Shown: one piece after another, positions 49,521-58,600 of the stretch | Layout: each line of letters opens with the position of its first letter | How positions within the stretch are numbered: the first letter of the stretch is position 1 | Assembly: GCA_019695185.1 (NCBI GenBank) | Contig: JAIBAN010000023.1 | Location: 25,909-89,908, forward strand | Source of the DNA: Blastocatellia bacterium | GTDB taxonomy: Bacteria > Acidobacteriota > Blastocatellia > Chloracidobacteriales > Chloracidobacteriaceae | Direction: 5' to 3' | Length of the DNA stretch: 64,000 nt | The notes under the pieces: generated by a model | Databases searched by the model: none | Told to the model about the DNA's origin: nothing | What the model saw: the letters and a program-made list of their open reading frames with translations, nothing else | Made by a program: the position numbers and the translations under genes

Positions 49521-51800
49521 ATGAACATCCCTCAACTTTTAGCTGACGAACTTTCCCTTTCGCTTCCACTGCTGCAAAACGTTTTGACCCTTTTTTCCGA
49601 AGGCGCGACGATTCCCTTCATTGCCCGCTATCGCAAGGAAATGACGGGCGAAATGAACGAAATCGTGCTCCGGCAGATTGAGGAGCGGTACGAATACCTG
49701 ACCGAACTCGAAGAGCGCAAAGCCACCATCCTGGCTTCCATCGAAGAACAAGGCAAACTCACCGACGAACTGCGGCAACGGATTGAATCCTGTTTGAACA
49801 AAACGGAACTCGAAGATTTATATCTGCCCTATCGTCCGAAACGCCGCACCCGCGCCACGATTGCCCGCGAAAACGGTCTGGAACCGTTGGCTGAGTTTAT
49901 TCGCGGCCTGAACATCGCTGGCGGGGCCGATGTGTCGCTGGCCGAGGAAGCCCTCAAATTCGTTTCTGAGGATGGCAATGTCAAAACCGTGGCCGAGGCC
50001 CTGCAAGGTGCCTCTGACATTCTGGCCGAAGAGGTTTCCGAAAAAGCCGAATTGCGGGCCCATATCCGCAGCTACCTGATGGAACAGGCGGTGATTGTTT
50101 CGAGCATCAAAGAGGAATTCCCGGTCGGAACCACCAAATTCGAGATGTACCGCGACTATCGCGCCCCGGTCAAAGACATCGCCCCGCACAATATGCTGGC
50201 GCTCCGGCGCGGCGAAGAGGAAGGCGTCCTCTTTTTCAACTTCGAGTTTGACGAAGGCACCGTGCTGCATTACCTCGAATCGCAGGAACTGGCCACCGGC
50301 GCGCCGACCATCCGGGCCTTTTTCCGCGAAATGCTGGCCGATGCGTTTGACCGGCTGATGAAAACCTCGCTGCTGGGCGAAGTCCGGCTGGAAAAGAAAA
50401 AATATGCCGACGTGGTTTCCATCCAGAATTTCGAAGCCAACCTGCGCGAACTGCTGCTTTCAAGTCCTGCGGGCATGAAACCGACGCTGGGAGTTGACCC
50501 CGGTTTCCGGACAGGCTGTAAGGTCGCCGCCGTCAGCCACACCGGGAAATTCCTTGAATACGAAGCGATTTTCCCCCACCAGAGTGCCAACGAACGCGCC
50601 CGCGCCGCCCAAACCCTCAAGCGGATGATTGCCAAACACAACATCAGCCTGATTGCGATTGGCAACGGGACCGCCGGACGCGAAACCGATGCGTTTGTAG
50701 TCGAAACTCTGGCCGGCGCGGACCCGAAACCCATCAAAGTCATGGTCAGCGAAGCCGGGGCCTCGGTCTATTCTGCCAGCGAAGTGGCCGGTAGCGAGTT
50801 TCCCGACCTTGACGTGACCGTGCGCGGAGCCATCAGCATCGCCCGCCGCTTGCAGGACCCGTTGGCCGAACTGGTCAAAATTGACCCGAAATCCATCGGC
50901 GTCGGCCAGTATCAGCACGATGTGGACCAGAAACTGCTCAAGAAAAAGCTGGAAGACACGGTGGAAAGCTGCGTCAACTATGTGGGCGTGGATTTGAACC
51001 TGGCTTCGAAGGAACTGCTCGGCTACGTGGCCGGCATCAATTCGACCGTGGCGAAAAACATTGTGGCCTACCGCGACGAGCATGGGGCGTTCAACAGCCG
51101 CGCCGAACTGCTCAAAGTCCCGAAGTTCGGGCCGAAAACCTTTGAACAGGCGTCCGGATTTCTGCGCATCCGCAACGGCAAAAACCCGCTCGACAATTCG
51201 GCGGTGCATCCGGAGCGGTACCAACTGGTCGAACAGATTGCCCAGGATTTGGGCGTGGCACTCGATTCCATCACCCGTGTGCCGGAGAAAATCCAAACCC
51301 TCGACATCAAAAAATACATCACTGCCGAAGTCGGGGAACCAACCCTCCTGGATATTAAAGAGGAACTGCTCAAACCAGGCCGTGACCCGCGCGCCGAATT
51401 CCGCTATGCGACTTTTAACGAAGACGTGAAGGAAATGAAGGATTTGGCCGTGGGGATGATACTGGAAGGCACCGTCACCAACGTCACCAATTTCGGGGCT
51501 TTTGTGGACATCGGCGTCCATCAGGACGGGCTGGTTCACATTTCCCAGATGGCCGACAAGTTTGTGGACAACCCCACGAAAATCGTCAAAGTAGGCCAGA
51601 TTGTCAAAGTCCGTGTGCTGGAGGTGAATATTCCGCTCAAACGCATCGGGCTTTCGATGAAACTGTCGGGTGGAACCGGCGCTCCTGCCGGAAAGCCAAA
51701 CCAGGGAGCCAAACCCAACGCTCCGCAACAGAAACCCAAAGCACCCGAGAAAAAGCAGGCGACCGTGGCCGATTTGATGGCGAAATTCAATCGCCGATAA
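49521..51800 (+). CDS. tex: Tex-family RNA-binding transcription accessory protein
   Basis: A 759-residue Tex homologue. An N-terminal helical part (TIPFIARYRKEMTGEMNE, EDLYLPYRPKRRTRATIARE) is followed by the YqgF/RNase H-like domain (GVDPGFRTGCKVAAVSHTGK, near 330), helix-hairpin-helix motifs (NYVGVDLNLASKELLGYVAG, VPKFGPKTFEQASGFLRI) and a C-terminal S1 domain (GMILEGTVTNVTNFGAFVDI). A Pro/Ala/Lys-rich tail ends it. Tex binds nucleic acid and helps RNA polymerase and RNA turnover. The start abuts a CCCTAAA array with no Shine-Dalgarno. Confidence 0.95.
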   Translation: MNIPQLLADELSLSLPLLQNVLTLFSEGATIPFIARYRKEMTGEMNEIVLRQIEERYEYLTELEERKATILASIEEQGKLTDELRQRIESCLNKTELEDLYLPYRPKRRTRATIARENGLEPLAEFIRGLNIAGGADVSLAEEALKFVSEDGNVKTVAEALQGASDILAEEVSEKAELRAHIRSYLMEQAVIVSSIKEEFPVGTTKFEMYRDYRAPVKDIAPHNMLALRRGEEEGVLFFNFEFDEGTVLHYLESQELATGAPTIRAFFREMLADAFDRLMKTSLLGEVRLEKKKYADVVSIQNFEANLRELLLSSPAGMKPTLGVDPGFRTGCKVAAVSHTGKFLEYEAIFPHQSANERARAAQTLKRMIAKHNISLIAIGNGTAGRETDAFVVETLAGADPKPIKVMVSEAGASVYSASEVAGSEFPDLDVTVRGAISIARRLQDPLAELVKIDPKSIGVGQYQHDVDQKLLKKKLEDTVESCVNYVGVDLNLASKELLGYVAGINSTVAKNIVAYRDEHGAFNSRAELLKVPKFGPKTFEQASGFLRIRNGKNPLDNSAVHPERYQLVEQIAQDLGVALDSITRVPEKIQTLDIKKYITAEVGEPTLLDIKEELLKPGRDPRAEFRYATFNEDVKEMKDLAVGMILEGTVTNVTNFGAFVDIGVHQDGLVHISQMADKFVDNPTKIVKVGQIVKVRVLEVNIPLKRIGLSMKLSGGTGAPAGKPNQGAKPNAPQQKPKAPEKKQATVADLMAKFNRR

Positions 51801-51808
51801 GCAGTTTT

Positions 51809-51889
51809 TATCCACGAAGGACACGAAGAGCCACAAAGACAATCAAAAGACCTGGTTTTTCTTCGTGGCTCTTCGTGTCCTTCGTGGAT
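51809..51889. repeat. inverted repeat (ATCCACGAAGGACACGAAGAGCCAC) between convergent genes
   Basis: The left arm ATCCACGAAGGACACGAAGAGCCAC and the right arm GTGGCTCTTCGTGTCCTTCGTGGAT pair over 25 bp with about 30 bp between; the unit CACGAAGGA repeats within. It probably terminates both tex and the CHAT gene. Confidence 0.9.
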
Positions 51890-51896
51890 GAAATTC

Positions 51897-54800
51897 TTAT
51901 TGACCTGCCAGATTTCTCCATTCCCCCGATTGAATAAACGAGGCCCAAAAGTAGGGATGCTTGAATTTCGGATGTTTGAGCAGTCGGAGCTGCACATTCC
52001 GGAGCGCCTCCGAACGGCCTTCGCCAGCCTTGAGCCTTGTGTAGTAATCCACCATCAGTTCCCGCGTCCCCTGGTCGGAAATGGACCAAAGGCTCATCAT
52101 CTGGGCTTCACTGCCCGCCAGCACCAAGGCCCGCCGCAACCCGTAGACGCCCTCCCCGGTTTTGGCCTCGCCGACCCCGGTTTCACAGGCTGACAGAGTC
52201 ACCAGTTTGGTCCCCCACAAATCCAGTTGCGCCGCTTCCAATGCCGTCATGGTGCCCTCGTTGGCGGTCCCCCCCTGGTTGGCCCCGGTAAAAAAGAGCC
52301 ACGAGCGCAGCAGCGGATTTTCCACCCGCAGTTGGTCCGGGTTGAGGCTGACGGATTCCTCGGCCCGCGCCAGTGTGCGACTTCCGGCGGCGGGTGCGGC
52401 GCGTGGTACGTCCTCCAGGAAATAGCCGTGGGTGGCCAGATGGAGAATTTCAGGCCGGTGGGTGGCTTTTAACTCCTCTTTGGTGGCCTCAAGCTGCATT
52501 TTCAGCCGGGAGCCCGGCAGCAACTGTTCCAGCGCGGTGCCCTCCAGCGCGGTGCCCTTGAGCCGGGCCAGTGGAGCATACTGCTTTCCAACCAGGAGCG
52601 GCCCTTTCCCGTCCCGGTAATCAGGGTCGGCCAGCACCAAAGCCGGTTCCTGATGCGGAATTCTGACTTGGAGCCGGAGCAAATCCCGCCCGCTGGTGAG
52701 ATAGGTCAGCGTGTAGGTTTCAACCAGGAACTTCCCTTGTTCATCCACCAGCGCAGCAAACGGAATCAGATTGAGCGCCCCATCGGGAGAGAGCAGCAGG
52801 TGTTTGGTTCCTCCCACCAAAGCGCGGACCGGTTTCATGACCAGTCGGTCCAACGCCTGGGCTGCCGGTTTGACTTCCCGGTCAAGGTCAGCTTTGGGAT
52901 TGCTCAAGGTCTTGCGTAAGACAGCCACGGCCCGGTCAATCGGTTCGGCTTCGCCCAAATCGGCAAACTGCAACAAAAAGTCTTGGGAGTCTTGGGGGTC
53001 CTGGGGGTCTTGGGAGTCAGAAGAAAGTTTTGAGTCCCGGTTTTTGGTTTCTGGTTTTTGGTTTTTTGAATTCCCTGGACTCCCAGGACTTTTTAGAACA
53101 TAGGCCACATAGCGTGGAGTGCCAGACGTACGGGTTTTGACGTCATAGGGTCGGTACCAGGCATATTCCACCAGTGCAGCGTCGGACGGAATCAGGTTTT
53201 GCACCCCTTCCAACGTAATGGGTGTGGTTTGCACTTTAAATTCCCGGCTGCGGCGGCTGATGTCATTTTCCAGCCTGTCTTTCTCGGTTTCCAGGGATTT
53301 GAGATACGCCAGATGTTCTTCCAGCTTGTTCTTTCCGGGGCCTCTCAAGGTTTGCACTGAAATTTGACCAACGATGCTCGTGTAGGCATCCAGCAATTTT
53401 TGCGTTTCCGGATCACTTTGACTCCGCAAAATCGCCATCGTATTGGTCATCGCATCCAGCGCGCGTCCTTTGCGGCGCAGAATGACGGTCAGCGCCATTT
53501 GGAGCGCAGCCCGGTCCTGGGGTGCTTCCCGGACATGCAACGAAATGGATTGATCTGTCGAACCTGCTGTTTTTTTCAAATACAGTGCTTTCTGGTATTC
53601 GGAACCAGCGGCCAGATTGCGCATCAAGTCGCGTTCGTTGGTATCGTTGCCACGTGTCAGAAACGAGATTGCCTGAGCGGTTTCACCTTTGGCTTGGTAG
53701 ACCCCAGCCAGGTTGTTGAGGCTGGTGGCAACCTCCGGGTGGTCGGGACCCAGTGCTTTTTCCCAAATGGCCAGGGAGCGTTGGTAAAGCGTTTGGGCCT
53801 GGGTCAAATCACCTTTGGCCTGATAGAGAATGGCCAGACTGTTGAGGTTTTGGGCGACATCCGAGTGGTCAGGGCCCAGCGCTTTCTCCCGGATGGTCAA
53901 CGCACGCTGATAGAGCGGTTCGGCCTTTTGGTAATCGCCTTGGGCCCGATAGAGCACAGCCAGGTTGTTGAGACTGTTGGCGACATCCCGGTGATGAGGC
54001 CCCAACGCTTTCTCCCGGATGGTCAACGCACGCTGATAGAGCGATTCGACCTTTTGATAATCGCCTTGGGCCCAATAGAGCGCAGCCAGGTTGTTGAGGC
54101 TGGTGGCGACCTCCGGGTGGTCTGGACCAAGCGCTTTTTCATTGATGGCCAGAGAGCGCTGATAGAGCGGTTCCGCCCCTGGATAGTTGCCTTTGTCATG
54201 GTAGAGCGAAGCCAGGTTGTTGAGACTGTTGGCGACATCCCGGTGATGAGGCCCCAGCGCTTTCTCCCGGATGGCCAGGGAACGCAGGAAGAGCGGCTCG
54301 GCTTGGGCGAAGTCGCCTTTGTCCCGATAGAGTACAGCCAGGTTGTTGAGGCTTTGGGCAACCTCCAGGTGGTCAACCCCCAGCGCTGTCTCATAGATCG
54401 CCAGGGAGCGCCGATAGAGCGGTTCGGCCCGGATCAAATCGCCTTTGCTTTTATAGAGCACAGCCAGGTTGTTGAGACCTTGGGCGACCTCCAGGTGGTC
54501 AGGACCAAATACTTTCTCCCGAATGGCCAGGGAGCGCCGAGAGAGCGGTTCGGCCTTTTGGTAGTCGCCTTTGTTCTTATAGAGCACAGCCAGATTGTTG
54601 AGGCTGGTAGCAACATCAGGGTGGTCAGGACCGAGTGCTTTCTCCCGGATGACCAGGGAGCGCTGATAGAGCGGTTCGGCCTTTTGGTAGTCGCCTTTGT
54701 AATAATAGAGTTCACCCAGGTTATTGAGACGGGCGGCGCTGAACGGGTGCTCTTTACCCAGGACGTTTTCACTCTTTTCCAGCGCCTGGGCGGCCAACGG

Positions 54801-55349
54801 CAGCGCGTCATTGTATTTGCCCGCCAGTCGCAGTTTTTCAGCTTTCGCCATGAGGGTTTCGATCTCAAGCGTAGCCCGATCCTGGTCACCGGCAAGACGT
54901 AGAGCTTCCAGTTTCAACTCATATTTTCCCGGCTTGACTGTCTTTTCCCCTGAGGCGACTTCGAGGGTGTAATTTCCAGCCTGCTCCACAATCAGGGAGA
55001 CCGGCTCCGGGCCTTGGGTGCCGTTGGGAGAATCCACTTCCTGGTTCACTTTTCCATCCGGCCCCAGCAACCGCACCACCACGTCAATGCCTTTTTGCTC
55101 CACCACCAGCTTCAGATAGTCATCGGCTTTGAGCTGGAGCGGATACCGGTGCGTTTCGCCGCCTTTCAGCTCGCGTTCAAATGGTTTTCCGGGAATCAGT
55201 TGGAAATCGGCAGATTCAGTCGGAGTCAAAGCAGGCTGCTGCGTGTCAGATTTTGGCCGTGAATTGGTTGAAGCGGTGAAACTCCGGAACTCAAGTGCTC
55301 CTGAAATGAGCACCAAAGCAAAGCACAAGCGAACCCACCATGCAGACAT
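51897..55349 (-). CDS. secreted TPR-CHAT protein
   Basis: A 1150-residue protein. The ATG at 55349 has GGAGG 6 bp upstream and gives a signal peptide (CFALVLISGALEF). Residues about 50-150 are a PPC-like domain (FERELKGGETHRYPLQL). Residues about 172-565 are nine full 42-residue kinesin-light-chain-type TPRs (consensus GDYQKAEPLYQRSLAIREKA) plus a partial one. The CHAT caspase-like protease domain is C-terminal, with H974 in LHLATHGYF and C1055 in LSACETGVG as the catalytic pair. A low-complexity linker (SQDPQDPQDSQDF) before CHAT is encoded by a mirrored repeat. CHAT proteases with TPRs act in conflict and signalling systems; a secreted form is less usual. Its partner is unknown. Confidence 0.85.
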   Translation of the reverse strand: MSAWWVRLCFALVLISGALEFRSFTASTNSRPKSDTQQPALTPTESADFQLIPGKPFERELKGGETHRYPLQLKADDYLKLVVEQKGIDVVVRLLGPDGKVNQEVDSPNGTQGPEPVSLIVEQAGNYTLEVASGEKTVKPGKYELKLEALRLAGDQDRATLEIETLMAKAEKLRLAGKYNDALPLAAQALEKSENVLGKEHPFSAARLNNLGELYYYKGDYQKAEPLYQRSLVIREKALGPDHPDVATSLNNLAVLYKNKGDYQKAEPLSRRSLAIREKVFGPDHLEVAQGLNNLAVLYKSKGDLIRAEPLYRRSLAIYETALGVDHLEVAQSLNNLAVLYRDKGDFAQAEPLFLRSLAIREKALGPHHRDVANSLNNLASLYHDKGNYPGAEPLYQRSLAINEKALGPDHPEVATSLNNLAALYWAQGDYQKVESLYQRALTIREKALGPHHRDVANSLNNLAVLYRAQGDYQKAEPLYQRALTIREKALGPDHSDVAQNLNSLAILYQAKGDLTQAQTLYQRSLAIWEKALGPDHPEVATSLNNLAGVYQAKGETAQAISFLTRGNDTNERDLMRNLAAGSEYQKALYLKKTAGSTDQSISLHVREAPQDRAALQMALTVILRRKGRALDAMTNTMAILRSQSDPETQKLLDAYTSIVGQISVQTLRGPGKNKLEEHLAYLKSLETEKDRLENDISRRSREFKVQTTPITLEGVQNLIPSDAALVEYAWYRPYDVKTRTSGTPRYVAYVLKSPGSPGNSKNQKPETKNRDSKLSSDSQDPQDPQDSQDFLLQFADLGEAEPIDRAVAVLRKTLSNPKADLDREVKPAAQALDRLVMKPVRALVGGTKHLLLSPDGALNLIPFAALVDEQGKFLVETYTLTYLTSGRDLLRLQVRIPHQEPALVLADPDYRDGKGPLLVGKQYAPLARLKGTALEGTALEQLLPGSRLKMQLEATKEELKATHRPEILHLATHGYFLEDVPRAAPAAGSRTLARAEESVSLNPDQLRVENPLLRSWLFFTGANQGGTANEGTMTALEAAQLDLWGTKLVTLSACETGVGEAKTGEGVYGLRRALVLAGSEAQMMSLWSISDQGTRELMVDYYTRLKAGEGRSEALRNVQLRLLKHPKFKHPYFWASFIQSGEWRNLAGQ
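52979..53092. repeat. mirrored repeat inside the TPR-CHAT coding region
   Basis: The left arm has four to five 9-bp units of GTCTTGGGA / GTCCTGGGG (52979-53017). GGTTTTT heptamers (53039-53067, four copies) follow, and the right arm CCCTGGACTCCCAGGACT (53073-53090) is the reverse complement of the left. The frame stays open through it. Confidence 0.85.
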
Positions 55350-55392
55350 ACTTCCCTCCGCTGTTGGATATTTTTGGAAAAATCTCAAAACA

Positions 55393-55475
55393 TGTTTGGA
55401 AATTTGGAGTGCGGCGACTTGTCGCCGCTTTTTGTCGCCGCTTTCACTGATGGCGACTTTTCGCCATCACTTGGA
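55393..55475. repeat. GGCGACTTGTCGCC hairpin element, left flank
   Basis: GGAAATTTGGAGTGCGGCGACTTGTCGCCGC followed by TTTTTGTCGCCGCTTTCACTGATGGCGACTTTTCGCC. The reverse complement of the same parts occurs at 61125-61210, so the large gene between them is flanked by inverted copies. Confidence 0.85.
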
Positions 55476-55634
55476 AAAAAGCCCAGCCAACAGCATTGGG
55501 CCACAGTCACCCAAAAACAAAGCGGTGACCTGTGGGAGCGCTCCAAATATTCCAGGTGTGGTGGCGTGACAGGTAAAAAAACAACCGGCGGGCAATGGTA
55601 TCACAGCCCGCCAGTCCCCGAAGAGAATCCTGTG

Positions 55635-58600
55635 TTACTTGGCAGAAAGAAGCTGTCGCGCTCTTTCCTGGTGCTCCTTTTGCAGCAAAGGGTCAGCAGC
55701 GCATCGGGTCAAAGCCTCCCGCGCAAATTCCAGCCTGCTTTTGTCACTGACCCGTGCCAGTTCTTCGATGGTCAGGCGTTTGCGGGTCAGATTGTCGCCG
55801 GTCAGATACTGTTTGATCAGCATGGCTCCCTGTGGGTCATCCAGCAGCAACAGACTCACCGTGGCGCTGGCGATGAGTTCTTCAGAAGGACTATCCAGCA
55901 GTTTCCTGAGCACCGTCCGATTGGTTTTCCATTCGGCTGGCGGGCTTTGGGCCAGTCGGCGGGCTGCAATAATCCGGTTTGCAAAAAGCGCGTCCGTCGC
56001 CAGTTCCCGATAAAATTCCGAAGTCAAAGCAGGGTCCAGTTTGTCAAACATGAAAATCAAGCTCGCCAAGCCTAAAACACGCATTGGAGGGCTCTCCGGT
56101 TTCGGTCCTCCCGGCCAGCCTTCACTGACAGCGGAAAACCGGCCCCATTGTTGATACCCACCGCTCTGATACGGAGCATCCATAGTTCGATTGGACCAGC
56201 GCGTCCCATTGCGTTCGACCCGATACAATTCAACCAGTGCGGCAATTGCCTCCGGAGTTTTGCTGGCGGCCAGGGCTTCTGCCGCATCGTACTGAGGCCC
56301 GTCAGGCAGGCGCAACAAAGCCGTCAGTTCCGGCACGAGGGCCGGGTGTGCTACGACTTGACAGGCTTGCAACGCCTGCCACCGAACTTGTGGCTTGGAT
56401 GACCGCAGAGCTTCCCGCAACGTCGGTTCCGCCTCAGTTCCCAGCGATTTGAAAACCTCTGATAGAAAGTTATCCCAATCCGGGCTGTTGATGGTTTCCT
56501 GCGGTCTGGGAGCCTCCAGAAACGTAAGCAGGAAGGGCGGATATTTGGTCAGAATTGCTCCCAATTCCTGGAGGATTTTGGTTTCTTTGGGTGTGGCGGG
56601 TCGGAACGGATGGGTCACAAACAACCGGATGGCATCTGCTGTCGGATGGCTCAAAAGCGCTTCAAACATCATGTCGCGGGGGATATATTCCCGCTGATTG
56701 AGCCCGACCGGAAGATTCAACCCGGATTGTTGCCAAAAGGCTTCAAACCGGGCAGGTTCCAAAGTTCCGCCCCTTTTGGCGGTTTCAATCACGGCCAGCG
56801 CACTGATTCCCGGCTGCGGGTCAGCCCTCATTTTCTGAATCAGTGGCAGCGCCGCTTCGCCTTTCAGGCTGCACAACAGGTGCAGCACGGTTCCGCGCAC
56901 CCGCTCGTGCGGATGACTGGAGAACGTCACCAAAAACGGAAAAAGGTCTGCTTCAGCAAAATTCGGATTTTTTTCAGCCGTGGCCAGCACCCGCGCCACC
57001 AGGTAAGGATTGTCGCTTTGCAGCAGGCGGCGGAACTGTTCCAGGGTGGGAACCGATGGCACGGCTGCTGTTTCAGCCGCTATCCGTAACATCGCATTTT
57101 GATTGGGTGAAACGGAAACCGGCAGGTCGTCAATTTTGAGTGTGGGTATGGTTTTTGCGTCATCAAGCACCAGCAGTCCATGCGTGCCCCACACCAGCGT
57201 TTTCCCGGCACGGCTTTGTCGCCCCACCACCAGCCCGCCCAGATATGGCAGGGATTCCTTGGGAAAAACCCGCAGAGAAAACCCGGATAGAAACTGACTG
57301 ACATCCCTTTTCAAAGCGGCATCCGGTTGGGGAACCGGTTCCAGCAATCCGGCCTGGGGGTCCAAGCGGCTGACTTGTTTGCTCTCCAGTTCATGCAGCA
57401 GATTGAGCCTGCCATTTTTCCACCAAACACCCAAAACCAGGTTTGACGGCAGCCCCTCCGTCCGGGTCAGATTTTGTTCCAATTCCAATCGGTTGTTGAG
57501 GCGGCTCAAGCCGTTGTTGGTTCCCAGCCAGAATCCGTCCTCCGTTTTTTCAGAGCCAATCAACCCATAAACAGCATCCCCCGTCAGGTTGCCGGTTCCA
57601 GCCGGAAAGGTGATAGGCCGAAACGTTCCGTCCGGGAATTGGAAAGCCAATCCCCGAAACGGATACTCATATGGAATTGGGAGCCACTCCGCCTGCCGAA
57701 GGTAGATCATTGGTTCGTAAGGAGCCCACACCTTGGTTCCATCAGGCAAAAGCAGCACTTGCACCAGGGAATTGTAAAATACTTCCGCTTCATCTTTGCA
57801 CTCGGACGCCGTGGACAAGGCAAAAGCTCCATTTGGCAGCAGCGAGACGGATGAATGCTCGGAAGTACAGGGAAAATAGATTTGGGCCTGCGTTTGGGGT
57901 GTGGCCCAGGGTCGCAGTTTCCCATTTGTTTTATCATAAAAGAAATTGCCGCTCTGTGTACCAAACAGGAGTTTATCCCGATCCATTCCCAGATAGTGCC
58001 AGCCTCGCGGCTCAAAAGGACCAGGATTTTCCACCGGTACAGGTGTGACGGTGCCTGCCCGACTGTCAAGCAACCCCAGGCGTTTGTTCCACTGTGCATC
58101 CGCGATATAGGCCCAGAATTTGCCCCCCAGTTCTCCAATCAGACTGAGTCTGGTTTCACCGAAAGGCTTGGTCCAGCGGTCACTGTGCAGGTCATAGCGA
58201 ACCAGTCCGTTTGACGACGAAGAATAGGAATCAACCCAGACATATTCACCGTCAACCCAAATATGGTCCCAGTTTCCCAACGGGCGGGGGTCTATTTCAT
58301 CAAGGTGAAAAATCCGGAGGTCGGTGGTTCGGGTGTTATATCGCAAAATGCTGAAGCGGGTTGTAATCCAGAGTGCGTCACCCTGCGGGGCCAATGCCCA
58401 CACCTGATTAAACAGACTCAAAAGGTTTTCCGCCGTTTGTGACGGATTGGGATACAGCCGGGCGACGGTTGCCTGATAATATTCGATTTCCTGTTTGAGA
58501 ATGCTTTGCTGGAGGCTTAACCGGGAAAGCGCGAAGGTTTTGCAATCCATACGGATGAGGCCGGTCGAAGAACCAATCCAGAGCGCGCCATTCAAGGCAA

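Noticed and set aside
50460..51842. A 460-codon open frame antisense to tex
   Set aside because: Tex has full-length family similarity on the plus strand; the antisense frame has no motifs and reflects codon bias.
53364..54902. A 512-codon open frame on the plus strand opposite the TPR region
   Set aside because: It is the periodic antisense of nine 126-bp TPR units of the CHAT gene; the repeat keeps the frame open. The minus-strand protein has clear domains.
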